DNA of 64,000 nucleotides, taken from the NCBI RefSeq assembly GCF_002967765.1, contig NZ_PUHY01000010.1, positions 1,116,001 to 1,180,000 on the forward strand. The letters are read 5' to 3'. A program made the position numbers and the translations under genes. The notes under the pieces were generated by a model. It saw nothing but the letters and a program-made list of their open reading frames with translations, was not told the DNA's origin and made no database searches. This document shows positions 1 to 8,366 of this stretch, piece by piece; within the stretch, counting starts at the first letter, position 1; each line of letters starts with the position of its first letter. This DNA comes from Blastopirellula marina. GTDB taxonomy: Bacteria > Planctomycetota > Planctomycetia > Pirellulales > Pirellulaceae.

Positions 1-746
1 ATGTATTGCTGCTCAGGATGCTTACGTCCCCCTTGCGGTGGAACATTCGCAACGGTCCCTTCCAACATTTTCAACAACGCTTGCTGGACACCTTCGCCTG
101 AGACGTCGCGAGTGATCGAGACATTGCTCGAGGTCTTGCCGATCTTGTCGATTTCATCGATGTACAGAATCCCGCGTTGGGCGGCTTCGACATCGAAATC
201 AGCAGCGTGCAGCAACTTCAGTAGCAGGTTTTCAACGTCTTCACCGACGTAGCCTGCCTCGGTTAGCGTGGTGGCATCGCCAATCGCGAACGGCACGTTC
301 AGGATGCGAGCCAAGGTGCGAGCCATCAAGGTCTTACCGCTACCGGTCGGACCGACCAGCATGATGTTCGACTTTTCGATTTCGACATCAGAGCCTTCGT
401 GGCCGACAACCAATCGCTTGTAGTGGTTGTGAACGGCAACCGACAAGACCTTCTTTGCCCCGTCTTGACCAATGACGTATTCGTCCAGGTTGGCCATGAT
501 TTCGCGTGGGCTGGGGATCTTATTGAACAGTTTGTTCCCAGCACCGCGACGGCGGTTTTCTTTTTCGAGGATCTCTTTGCACAGATCGATGCACTCGCCA
601 CAGATGTATACGTTGTTGTAGACATCTCCGGGTCCTTCGACCAATGGGCCTACCTCGCGGTAGTTCCGACGACAGAACGAGCAGAACGCATTTTTCTTGT
701 TGGTGCTATTATGGCGAGTTCCACCAACATCATTTCCTGCGGGCAT
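1..746 (-). CDS. clpX: ClpX, ATP-dependent Clp protease ATPase subunit (3' end beyond window)
   Basis: ClpX is the AAA+ unfoldase that recognises substrates and feeds them into the ClpP protease chamber in the cytoplasm. The first 248 codons are present. A C4 zinc-binding N-domain is seen (Cys22, Cys25, Cys49, Cys52), then Walker A GPTGSGKT at about 132-139 and Walker B with IDEID at about 196-200, followed by the [18 protein letters not shown] block typical of ClpX. The ATG at 746 is preceded by a good ribosome binding site (AAGGAG, on the minus strand just upstream). The C-terminal part of the AAA domain and the sensor-2 region lie outside the window. No clpP is visible here. The family call is secure. 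Confidence 0.96.
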   Translation of the reverse strand, partial: MPAGNDVGGTRHNSTNKKNAFCSFCRRNYREVGPLVEGPGDVYNNVYICGECIDLCKEILEKENRRRGAGNKLFNKIPSPREIMANLDEYVIGQDGAKKVLSVAVHNHYKRLVVGHEGSDVEIEKSNIMLVGPTGSGKTLMARTLARILNVPFAIGDATTLTEAGYVGEDVENLLLKLLHAADFDVEAAQRGILYIDEIDKIGKTSSNVSITRDVSGEGVQQALLKMLEGTVANVPPQGGRKHPEQQY

Positions 747-1104
747 GAATTACTCCTTTCGGCTTCGCTTGGAACAGCGTCTGGCGGCGGTCACTGTTGA
801 GGCATCTCTCGTGTTGCTATGCCGGCCAGGCTGTTGTTATTTCCACGTGCTGCTCGACTGGCCATGGCTTATCGAAGCCGTCTGGCCTGGGGGCATCCTT
901 GTCCGCAAAGAGTTCGAGCCGTATTGTCTTCAGCCTTCGGACGATTAGCAGTGGCTACGTCCTCAACTGATACCGCTTCGCATGGGCGAAGAGAGAGTTG
1001 CTATCAACTCTCATTTGGTTGGCCTCCCAGGCACCACACCTCGCTCTACGAAACATTGTTTTGGTTTGTGCGAGTAGTTTTCGCAAAAACCGGACAACTT
1101 CCCC
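747..1104. other. 358-base stretch without a convincing gene
   Basis: This gap lies upstream of clpX (minus strand) and downstream of the small membrane protein gene that is also on the minus strand. Short frames exist on the plus strand, but their translations look like random sequence, rich in Arg, Pro and Cys, with no family resemblance and no ribosome binding sites. Apart from the clpX ribosome binding site at its left edge I see no clear promoter, repeat or hairpin. Confidence 0.5.
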
Positions 1105-1398
1105 CTAATCCGTCTTGCTGGCATCTTCGGTAAAAACGATTTCCGTTTCTTCCGAAACCGTTGCAGCAACTTGGATTCGGGCTCGCATGTCCGTTGTTAT
1201 CTTTCGGAATTCCTCGTCCGATAGCTCACCCCGTGAATGCATTTCGCGGAACTTTGATAGCATCGTATCGGGGTTCTGTTGGTCCTCGTCCGAGTATTCG
1301 CGCCATTTTCTCAGAAAGTGAAACGTTAGTGCCAATCCTAGGATGCATACCGCAAGTAGGAATACTGCGAATGCTAACTGTAGGTACTGCTTTTCCAT
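1105..1398 (-). CDS. small single-pass membrane protein with SHOCT-like C-terminus
   Basis: A 97-residue protein of unknown function. Residues about 7-29 form one hydrophobic membrane segment, followed by a basic stop-transfer patch (RKWRE). Residues about 50-70 contain the sequence SRGELSDEEFRKI, which resembles the SHOCT (short C-terminal) motif, where a helix pair with G-x-L/I-T/S-x-E-E-F is found at the end of many small membrane proteins and is thought to mediate oligomerisation. The remaining tail is acidic. It is on the same strand as clpX but 358 bases away, so co-transcription is not evident. Translation looks genuine (balanced composition, clear topology), but the role is unknown. 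Confidence 0.7.
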   Translation of the reverse strand: MEKQYLQLAFAVFLLAVCILGLALTFHFLRKWREYSDEDQQNPDTMLSKFREMHSRGELSDEEFRKITTDMRARIQVAATVSEETEIVFTEDASKTD

Positions 1399-1620
1399 GG
1401 GGACTCAGGCTGGCGACTCAACGGGCCACTCCGATGACTGGATACACCGGAAGCGTGGCAAATCTCTTAGATCTTAATTATCCCTCCAAAACGTTCAGGC
1501 GTCCAATGATTCGCCCGGAATGCCAAACCCCAAATGGCAAATTGACAACGCCCCCCTGCCCCAGCTAGGTTAAACCTCAACGTATCCATCGATCTCGTAA
1601 CAAGTTAGAGCTCCCCAGCC

Positions 1621-2268
1621 ATGTCACGCGAAACCACCGTTCAAAATATTGCCAACGTCGGAATTGTTGCCGTGATCCGGGCAGACAACGGAGAAGTCTT
1701 AGCCGACGTTACCGAAGCCCTGGTTGCCGGGGGGGTAACGGCCATAGAAGTGACGTTCACCGTTCCTAAAGCCCATAAGGTGCTGGAATACGTCGCCGAT
1801 CGCTTCGGAGACAAGATTCAATTGGGCGCTGGGACCGTTCTGGACGCCGAAACGGCTCGGATCGCGATTTTGGCTGGGGCCGAGTTCATCGTCGCTCCGA
1901 TTGTCGATATCCCGACCATTGAGATCAGCCATCGCTACGACAAGGCCATGATGCCCGGCGCACTGACGCCGACAGAAGTCGTCAAAGCCTGGCAAGCTGG
2001 TGCGGACGTCGTCAAGATTTTCCCCTCTGATTTAACCGGTCCAGGTTACCTCAAAGCCCTGAAAGGACCGCTGCCTCAAATTCGCATGATGCCCACCGGC
2101 GGCGTGAATTTAGATACAGCGAACGCGTTCCTCAAAGCCGGAGCATGTGCGCTCGGCGTGGGGGGCTCGCTTGTCGAGAAATCGGCAATCGCCAGCGGCA
2201 ACATGGATCGTATCCGCGATCTCGCGAAACAGTACGTCGACATCGTTCAGCAATTCCGGGCCGATTAG
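1621..2268 (+). CDS. eda: bifunctional KDPG / 4-hydroxy-2-oxoglutarate aldolase
   Basis: Class I aldolase of the Entner-Doudoroff family. It cleaves 2-keto-3-deoxy-6-phosphogluconate to pyruvate and glyceraldehyde 3-phosphate, and can also act on 4-hydroxy-2-oxoglutarate. The 215-residue TIM-barrel length is normal. Visible key residues are Arg20 in the VAVIR strand, Glu43 in IEVTF, and Lys132 in VKIFPS, which is the Schiff-base lysine, followed by the phosphate-binding MPTGGV loop at about 157-162. The ATG has no strong ribosome binding site, but the N-terminus aligns with the family at this start. No edd or sugar kinase is adjacent, so the physiological substrate (gluconate, galactonate or uronate) cannot be read from the neighbourhood. 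Confidence 0.93.
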   Translation: MSRETTVQNIANVGIVAVIRADNGEVLADVTEALVAGGVTAIEVTFTVPKAHKVLEYVADRFGDKIQLGAGTVLDAETARIAILAGAEFIVAPIVDIPTIEISHRYDKAMMPGALTPTEVVKAWQAGADVVKIFPSDLTGPGYLKALKGPLPQIRMMPTGGVNLDTANAFLKAGACALGVGGSLVEKSAIASGNMDRIRDLAKQYVDIVQQFRAD

Positions 2269-2347
2269 TTGTTCCGCCCGTAGCCGAGGGCTAGGATGAA
2301 GCAAAACGTGGTAACGTTAGCTCATCTCGCGCGGTTCGCTACTGAAT

Positions 2348-3307
2348 ATGACTATCTCTTTCGAATGTCCGCACTGCGGGACCCAAATGAAGGTCCTGGA
2401 TCGTTACGCTGGCGAAACCGGCCCGTGTGCGGTTTGTGCCAAGACAATCACAATTCCCCCACGGTCCCAATCGTCCGACCCCTCGAACAGTAGCCCTGCA
2501 CCGCATGACGTCGAGAAAGACACCGCGGGCGTTCCCTTGGGCACACTTGTCGGCTTGTTAGGTGGGTCGGTACTTTGTTTCGCGGTCATCTTTCTCGCGG
2601 TGGTCGTGGTCGTTCGCGTTGCCATACCGGCAGCGAATCAGCTTCGACTGACGCGAATGCACGAGAGTTCGCAAGATAACATCCGACGGATCGTGGAAGC
2701 GTTGAACCAATACCACGACAATCATGGATCGTTTCCACCAGCATACTTTACCGATGCGAAAGGAAAGCCGATTCATTCGTGGCGGGTTATGATCTTACCG
2801 GAACTGGGGCGTAACGATCTTTATCGCCGCTACAACTTTGACGAGCCCTGGGATTCTCCAATCAACTTGACGGTGATGCAGGAAATGCCCGACGTTTACA
2901 CCTCGTACGGTGCCGGGGAAACACTGGGTACCGGAACCACACACATGGCGGCCGTGGTTGGTAGGTCCACGATGTTTCCTCACGCGAAGTCTGTGAATCG
3001 CGATCAGATCAGCGACTCGTATGATACGGTTCTCGCGATCGTCGAAGTCCAAGGCATCGGATTCGACTGGACCGATCCGCGCGAGGACTATGATATCGAC
3101 AAACCTCAAAGTACGCTCATCATCAACGATCAGGTAACCAGTGGCACGCCGTTGCCCCCCTCCACTCTGACCGGCAACGTTGGGATGCTTAGCGAGGATA
3201 CCTACCATCTTCCCAATTCAGTCTCGTCGGGAACCATGCGGGATATGGCGACCCGTTCGGGCGGAGTGCCCGTTCCTATCAGCGATTTGCAGCCTCTTGG
3301 CCCCTAG
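2348..3307 (+). CDS. zinc-ribbon DUF1559 membrane protein
   Basis: A 319-residue protein of a planctomycete-typical family. It starts with a C4 zinc-ribbon-like module (Cys7, Cys10, Cys27, Cys30), then a Ser/Pro-rich linker, one membrane segment at about 66-91, and a DUF1559 (SBP_bac_10-like) domain recognisable from SQDNIRRIVEALNQYHDNHG and the following SFPPAY and SWRVMILPEL blocks. In most DUF1559 proteins the first segment is a type IV pilin signal, so here the pilin signal is replaced by a cytoplasmic zinc ribbon plus an ordinary transmembrane helix. The C-terminal DUF1559 part is expected on the outer face of the membrane. Function of DUF1559 is unknown. Start at 2348 places the ribbon at the extreme N-terminus, as in other zinc-ribbon proteins. 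Confidence 0.8.
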   Translation: MTISFECPHCGTQMKVLDRYAGETGPCAVCAKTITIPPRSQSSDPSNSSPAPHDVEKDTAGVPLGTLVGLLGGSVLCFAVIFLAVVVVVRVAIPAANQLRLTRMHESSQDNIRRIVEALNQYHDNHGSFPPAYFTDAKGKPIHSWRVMILPELGRNDLYRRYNFDEPWDSPINLTVMQEMPDVYTSYGAGETLGTGTTHMAAVVGRSTMFPHAKSVNRDQISDSYDTVLAIVEVQGIGFDWTDPREDYDIDKPQSTLIINDQVTSGTPLPPSTLTGNVGMLSEDTYHLPNSVSSGTMRDMATRSGGVPVPISDLQPLGP

Positions 3308-3474
3308 CTGGATACGCCCGCGCCGCTACATGCGGAACGACTGGCAAGACCCATACGATCGGCACAGATTGCCAGCCTTCGCTGACGCGTACCATAGGGG
3401 CGACCCCGTCAAGCGGCCCATCGGAATGACCGATAGACTCTCTGTCGTGTTCTTCAGTTGGGAAAGGAATGTTC

Positions 3475-5214
3475 ATGGTTGCCAAATTTCGCTTGCTCGC
3501 TGTCACGGCTGGCGTGTTGGCAACGATGCTGTCATTCGAACAGATTTCGCTGCAAGCTCAGCCCGCCGAACGCCCTACATCTCCGCGGCCGAAAGGCGAC
3601 CCCATTCTGGTACGTCAAACGGAGTTTGGGATTCCCTTTAAGGTGGATGCCCCAAACGAAACGCCTCAAGTGCAGCTGATGGTCTCGAACGACCGTGGTG
3701 CGAACTGGATTGGATATCAGCGGCAATCATCTCGCCAGGACCGATTCGTCTTTCAAGCTCGCAACGACGGGGAATACTGGTTCGCGATTCGCACCTTCGA
3801 CGCCTCTGGCCGGGCAACTGATAGCTCTGCCTTCTTCCAGCCCGAACTGAAGGTCGCGGTCGATACCCAAACGCCGACGGTAACGCTAGATGTGCAAGCA
3901 CTCGAATCAGGTGAGGTGATCGCCAAGTGGGCCGTCAAGGACCCGGCGATCGATCCGCAGCAGATTCACCTTAGCTATCAGACTTCTGCCTCCAGCCCTT
4001 ACCAACACGTGAAGGTCGACGCCACCAAGGCGTATCAAGCAAACGGTCTGATCGCCGGGGAAACACGTTGGTTTCCTCTGGCAACCGAACGGGTGATGCT
4101 CGTCCGTTTGGAAGCGTACGACCGCGCTGGTAATGCCGGTGCCGCCCAGCAGTCGCTTTCCGTTCCCCTGGTTGCCCAGCGTCCAAACTGGAACGGAGTG
4201 CCACGACAAGTCCCGGGAACTGCCGGTGGCGACCCGAACTCGCTCAACGGTGGCAACGTGCCAGTCGATCCGTTTCAACAACGTCGTATCGAAACACCCC
4301 AACCGCCGAAACAAGCGGTTCCTTGGCCGACGAACAACACCATGACTCCCCCCCAGAGTCAATCAACGAGTCCAACACAGCCTGCTCCATCGACTTTCGC
4401 TCAGCAAGAGCAACAGCCGCCAGCACCAGGACTCGATTCACCGTTCCGTCCGGCGAACATGAAGATGGAGCCACCCGTCGCGAATTCAAGTGATCCCAAC
4501 TTGCGTCCACAACAACCCAAGGACCGACACGTCGGCCTCCCTCCAGGCGTCCAACCGCAATCGATCAACACCAAAGGCTTCGCTCTGAACTATGGTGTCG
4601 AAACCGTCGGACCTTCCGGTATCGGCCAGATCGAACTATGGGTAACTCGCGACGCCGGCGAAACTTGGGAACCAGGGGGGGTCGATCCAGACCGCGAAAG
4701 TCCGTTTGACGTGGCAGTGCAATCGGAAGGGATCTACGGGTTCCGTATCGTGGTAGAAGGAGGCAATGGGCTCACCGGTCGTCGTCCGCAACCAGGCGAC
4801 CTGGCCGATATCTGGGTGAATGTCGATCTCAGCAAACCAGTCGCAACAATAACCAATGTGATTTACGGCGAAGGGCCGAACGTGGGGCACTTGGACATCA
4901 GCTGGACCGCCACCGATGCATTTCTCGCCGAACGTCCAATCTCGCTGTACTACGGATCTTCAGCAGATGGCCCCTGGAAGCCGATCGCCGAGGAAATCGC
5001 CAACTCTGGTAAGTTTATCTGGAAGATCACTCCCGAAGTTCCGGCGGACATCTTCTTGAAGGCCACCGCAACCGATAAGGCGGGTAACATAGGCGAATAC
5101 GTACTGAAACGAGCGATCGCCAACGATGGCTTAGTTCCCCGTGGGCAGATTCGCTCGCTTCGGCCTCTCAAACCGCTGAATGACCAAGCCGGAATGCCGG
5201 TAACCGTACGCTAG
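3475..5214 (+). CDS. secreted protein with two related beta-sandwich regions
   Basis: About 579 residues with an N-terminal signal peptide (hydrophobic stretch at about 5-22, Ala/Gln-rich cleavage region). An in-frame ATG at 3469 also exists, but the GGAAAGGA ribosome binding site at 3461-3468 abuts it, whereas it sits six bases before the ATG at 3475, so 3475 is preferred. Two similar regions (about 40-230 and 355-565) share the pattern: a strand with VxLxVSNDxGxxW or IELWVTRDAGETW, a GxYxFxIRxxD or GIYGFRIVVEG strand, and a later KAxDKAGNxG or YDRAGNAG motif. They are separated by a Pro/Gln-rich linker. This looks like an internal duplication of a fibronectin/CARDB-like fold. No catalytic residues are recognised. 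Probably periplasmic or cell-surface. Confidence 0.72.
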   Translation: MVAKFRLLAVTAGVLATMLSFEQISLQAQPAERPTSPRPKGDPILVRQTEFGIPFKVDAPNETPQVQLMVSNDRGANWIGYQRQSSRQDRFVFQARNDGEYWFAIRTFDASGRATDSSAFFQPELKVAVDTQTPTVTLDVQALESGEVIAKWAVKDPAIDPQQIHLSYQTSASSPYQHVKVDATKAYQANGLIAGETRWFPLATERVMLVRLEAYDRAGNAGAAQQSLSVPLVAQRPNWNGVPRQVPGTAGGDPNSLNGGNVPVDPFQQRRIETPQPPKQAVPWPTNNTMTPPQSQSTSPTQPAPSTFAQQEQQPPAPGLDSPFRPANMKMEPPVANSSDPNLRPQQPKDRHVGLPPGVQPQSINTKGFALNYGVETVGPSGIGQIELWVTRDAGETWEPGGVDPDRESPFDVAVQSEGIYGFRIVVEGGNGLTGRRPQPGDLADIWVNVDLSKPVATITNVIYGEGPNVGHLDISWTATDAFLAERPISLYYGSSADGPWKPIAEEIANSGKFIWKITPEVPADIFLKATATDKAGNIGEYVLKRAIANDGLVPRGQIRSLRPLKPLNDQAGMPVTVR

Positions 5215-5255
5215 AGGCGGTAGGCAATTGGCCCGGAGCATAGTACGCTGAGGCC

Positions 5256-6359
5256 ATGTCAAATACGGTTCATGCTTTCGATTTTCTGTCTGCCGAAGAC
5301 ACGCCGGTCCCATCCGTGTGTATCGTATTCGGACGCGATCCATTCCTGCGCGGTTTGGTTACGGAAAAGGTGAGATCGACCGTACTGGGCGAAGACCGAG
5401 ATATCCCCTACGGAAAACTCTCTGGTAACTTGGTCACGTGGGTTGATGTAGCGGACGAAGTCTCTACGGTCAGCCTGTTTGGCAGTTCAGGGCGACGTTT
5501 AGCCGTGGTCGAAGATGCCGATCCGTTCGTCACTCGCTACCGGGACGAACTCGAGGGCTTCCTGGAAAAGAAACGTCCTGGTGGGGTCCTCGTCCTGCAA
5601 GTCGAGAAATGGGCCGCCAATACTCGGCTTTACAAGAAGTGCGATGGAGTTGGATTGCAGATTCAGTGCAATCCTCCTGAGAAAAAGAGCGGTAAGAAGT
5701 CGTCGCTCGATCTCGATGCTTTAACCAAGTGGTTTACCCAGCGAGCCAAGGCCGAGCACGACACGAAGATCTCAGCCGGCGCGGCCCGACTTCTCGTTGA
5801 CATGCTGGGAACCGAGCTCGGTCTGATCGATCAGGAAGTCGCTCGTTTGTCGCTGTTCGTCGAGACCGGTGAAACGATTGACGAAGATCTCGTCCGCGAG
5901 CAAGTTCATGGCGGCCAGTTGCAAGAAATCTGGCATTTGGTCGATGCGGCCGTGGAAGGCAATACGGCCGATGCCCTCCAGCAACTCGATCGACTCTTCC
6001 AATCGGGCGATCGCCCCCAAAAGCTTTTTGGGCAAATCGCTTGGAGCCTGCGTCGATTTGCGGCGGCTACCCGAATTTACCAACGTGGAAGACGTCGCGG
6101 AGATGCCGTCAGCTTGCGCGATGCTCTGAAGGAAGCTGGCTTCCCGAATTGGCCCAAAGCTTTGGAAGAAGCCCAAAAGCGTCTTTTGGCCCTCGGACAG
6201 ATTCGTGGTGGGCGTCTCTATCGTCAGCTGCTAGAGCTCGACATGTCGCTTAAAGGAAGCCACTCGCAGGAAGCTCGCGGGCGTTTGGCCCTCGAGAAGT
6301 TGATCGTCTCCTTCTCGAAGGCGATGGATCCTCCCCGAGCTAGCACGACGCGAAACTAG
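5256..6359 (+). CDS. holA: DNA polymerase III delta subunit
   Basis: The delta subunit opens the beta sliding clamp as part of the clamp-loader complex. The 367-residue length fits the family. Seen features are the N-terminal FGRDPFLRG segment (the family's usual G-x-D-x-x-L opening), a LFGSSGRRLAVVEDAD motif where HolA proteins have the LF-S-x-x-x-V/I-x-L signature, the central helical lid, and a C-terminal helical collar including QKLFGQIAWSLRR and the final RGRLALEKLI helix. The AAA+ fold lacks a working Walker A, as is normal for delta. A GAGG-type ribosome binding site (GAGGCC) directly precedes the ATG. It lies 41 bases after the preceding gene and may share its transcript. Confidence 0.9.
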   Translation: MSNTVHAFDFLSAEDTPVPSVCIVFGRDPFLRGLVTEKVRSTVLGEDRDIPYGKLSGNLVTWVDVADEVSTVSLFGSSGRRLAVVEDADPFVTRYRDELEGFLEKKRPGGVLVLQVEKWAANTRLYKKCDGVGLQIQCNPPEKKSGKKSSLDLDALTKWFTQRAKAEHDTKISAGAARLLVDMLGTELGLIDQEVARLSLFVETGETIDEDLVREQVHGGQLQEIWHLVDAAVEGNTADALQQLDRLFQSGDRPQKLFGQIAWSLRRFAAATRIYQRGRRRGDAVSLRDALKEAGFPNWPKALEEAQKRLLALGQIRGGRLYRQLLELDMSLKGSHSQEARGRLALEKLIVSFSKAMDPPRASTTRN

Positions 6360-6513
6360 CATCACTGGGCCCCATTAGCCAATCAGTGCTATCACTCGAC
6401 CGATAAACCTGCGTCGGTATCTCTTGCTTCAAACTTGAGCTTTCCCTAACATCCGCCGGACCGTTTCTTGGAAGAAGGCTGCGCAAGCGCGCCATCAACG
6501 GAAGCCCAGGCGT

Positions 6514-8358
6514 ATGAAGTCGAAGATTTACCTATCGAGCATCATCTCGTTCACAGTTCTCATGACCGGTTGCATGAGTGGTTGGGGGCGTGAGGCTAAA
6601 GAACCGAGTTCGCTGAACAACTATCTCAATCAGCAAACTGCCGAGAACAGCAAACCAAACACCACGACGATTGCCTCGGCCAAAACGACGCCCGCTAAAA
6701 ATGCGCTCGTCGAGTCGGAATCGGCCGCGGATAGCCTCTCGAAAAAGCTGGCGGCAAGGTTGGAAGAAGCGAAGAAGCTCGATGCCCAGAAGCCTGCGGA
6801 CGGCCCTTCTTACGCAGCTCGCGTAGAAGCGTTAAGCCTACCAGAGGCTGAAAAAGAGCAAATCATGAAAGAGTTTGCTTCGGCTAGTGATAGCCAATGG
6901 GAAGAGCTGCTCTCGACACTTGAAACCATGTTTGGTCCTCAACAGACGGCAACCACCGAAACACCGTTCGCGAAGCCAGAATCAAAAGAAGCGGACATGC
7001 TTCAGTCGTACGCCTCGAAGCTGGTCGAGCGGCACCTCGAACCATCGTCAAACGTTCGACCGACTTCGGATCAACCGCAGCGTTTGCCGTCGACCAACAT
7101 GCACCAGGATACTTCCCATCTAGCATCGGCCGATCCTAACTTGTACCCCAAGACAATCGATCTGGAACGCGGTCGGACGTCGCCCGCAGCGCGTGCGACC
7201 GCTCAACCACGCCAAGTTGTTCGAGAAGATACCCAAGTTCAACTAGCCACCTACGTCCCGGAAATGGATACCCAAGCGAGCGGTCTCTATCCCGAGGACC
7301 TCCAAGCGGAAGACTACCGTGAGTTGCGTCACGATCCGAAACGTCTACCCAACAAGAAAGCGGGCCCCAAAAATCCAACCGAGGAAGCAGAATCGCTCGA
7401 TCAACTTTCCAAGCAAGAATATCAAGTCCTAGAGATCTTGTGGCAACGTGGTCAGGTATCGTTGGAAGCGATGCACAATGAATTAGTATCAGCGTCATCG
7501 TCCGATGAATCCCGACGCTCGCCTGATCCCTCCCTGCTCAGCATCGATGAACTACACACCATCTTGTTCGACTTGAAGGAACGAGGTTGGGTCGCTGATA
7601 CGCGCCGTGGCAACACGATCGTGTACTGGGCAGCTCGAAACCAACCCGAATTGAATTCTGGCGACTGGGAGCAGTTGTTGGATCAGACGATTGTTAAGCT
7701 GGAGCAACTTGCAAACAATGGCCGACTCTCCAGCGAAGAGCGAACCATCGCTCAACTTCGCTTGCGAATGCTGTACTTGGCAGCCGATCGCAAGACCGAA
7801 GCGATGGAGAAGGTCGAAGGGCTGACCTCCGAAGAACAAGAGGTTTGGAGCAACACACTATTCGGCCTCTCCGACTACATGAACGTGAAGGACATCCCAG
7901 TCAATCGCCGCCACGCGTTGGCATTGGGATCGTTCCGTCGCGTGATGACTCAACTGGAATCGGCCAGCCCGCTGCAACTTCAGAATCTCGAGTTCATCCA
8001 AAGCGTCGAAAGCTTCGGCCAATTTCAAGCATTCGCCTCACACGATTTCCAACCCGGGCAAGAGGTCCTGCTGTACGTCGAGATCGACAACTTCAGCTCA
8101 CGTGACATCGGTGGCCAGTTTGAAACTGTCCTCCAGAGCAACTACGAAATATATGACCAGAGCGGTCGACGCATCGATGCTCGACAATTCCCGGAAGTGA
8201 AAGATACCTGCCGCGTTCGTCGACGGGACTTTTATGTTCCCTTCCGTATTTACATGCCCGAGAATATTTCTGCCGGTACCTATCGGTTAGAATTGACGGT
8301 ACGTGATCAGGCCGCTGATGAGTTTGGCCAGGCATCGATCGAATTTCGGATCAAGTAG
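6514..8358 (+). CDS. lipoprotein with internal BlaI-like winged helix and C-terminal beta domain
   Basis: A 614-residue protein with a signal peptide and lipobox (LMTG then Cys20), so it should be anchored to a membrane. Residues 21-290 are low complexity, rich in Ser, Thr, Glu, Gln and Pro. Residues about 296-375 read like a winged-helix domain of the BlaI/MecI/CopY type: LSKQEYQVLEILWQRGQVSL, a recognition-helix region, then a DLKERGWVADTRRGNTIVYW wing. Residues about 470-614 form a beta-rich domain (VLLYVEIDNF, GTYRLELTVRD) seen in other planctomycete secreted proteins. A DNA-binding fold in a lipoprotein is odd: it may be a protein-protein module, or the lipobox may be misread. It ends 8 bases before the next gene, so the two are probably co-transcribed. 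Confidence 0.72.
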   Translation: MKSKIYLSSIISFTVLMTGCMSGWGREAKEPSSLNNYLNQQTAENSKPNTTTIASAKTTPAKNALVESESAADSLSKKLAARLEEAKKLDAQKPADGPSYAARVEALSLPEAEKEQIMKEFASASDSQWEELLSTLETMFGPQQTATTETPFAKPESKEADMLQSYASKLVERHLEPSSNVRPTSDQPQRLPSTNMHQDTSHLASADPNLYPKTIDLERGRTSPAARATAQPRQVVREDTQVQLATYVPEMDTQASGLYPEDLQAEDYRELRHDPKRLPNKKAGPKNPTEEAESLDQLSKQEYQVLEILWQRGQVSLEAMHNELVSASSSDESRRSPDPSLLSIDELHTILFDLKERGWVADTRRGNTIVYWAARNQPELNSGDWEQLLDQTIVKLEQLANNGRLSSEERTIAQLRLRMLYLAADRKTEAMEKVEGLTSEEQEVWSNTLFGLSDYMNVKDIPVNRRHALALGSFRRVMTQLESASPLQLQNLEFIQSVESFGQFQAFASHDFQPGQEVLLYVEIDNFSSRDIGGQFETVLQSNYEIYDQSGRRIDARQFPEVKDTCRVRRRDFYVPFRIYMPENISAGTYRLELTVRDQAADEFGQASIEFRIK

Positions 8359-8366
8359 GAGGAGCG

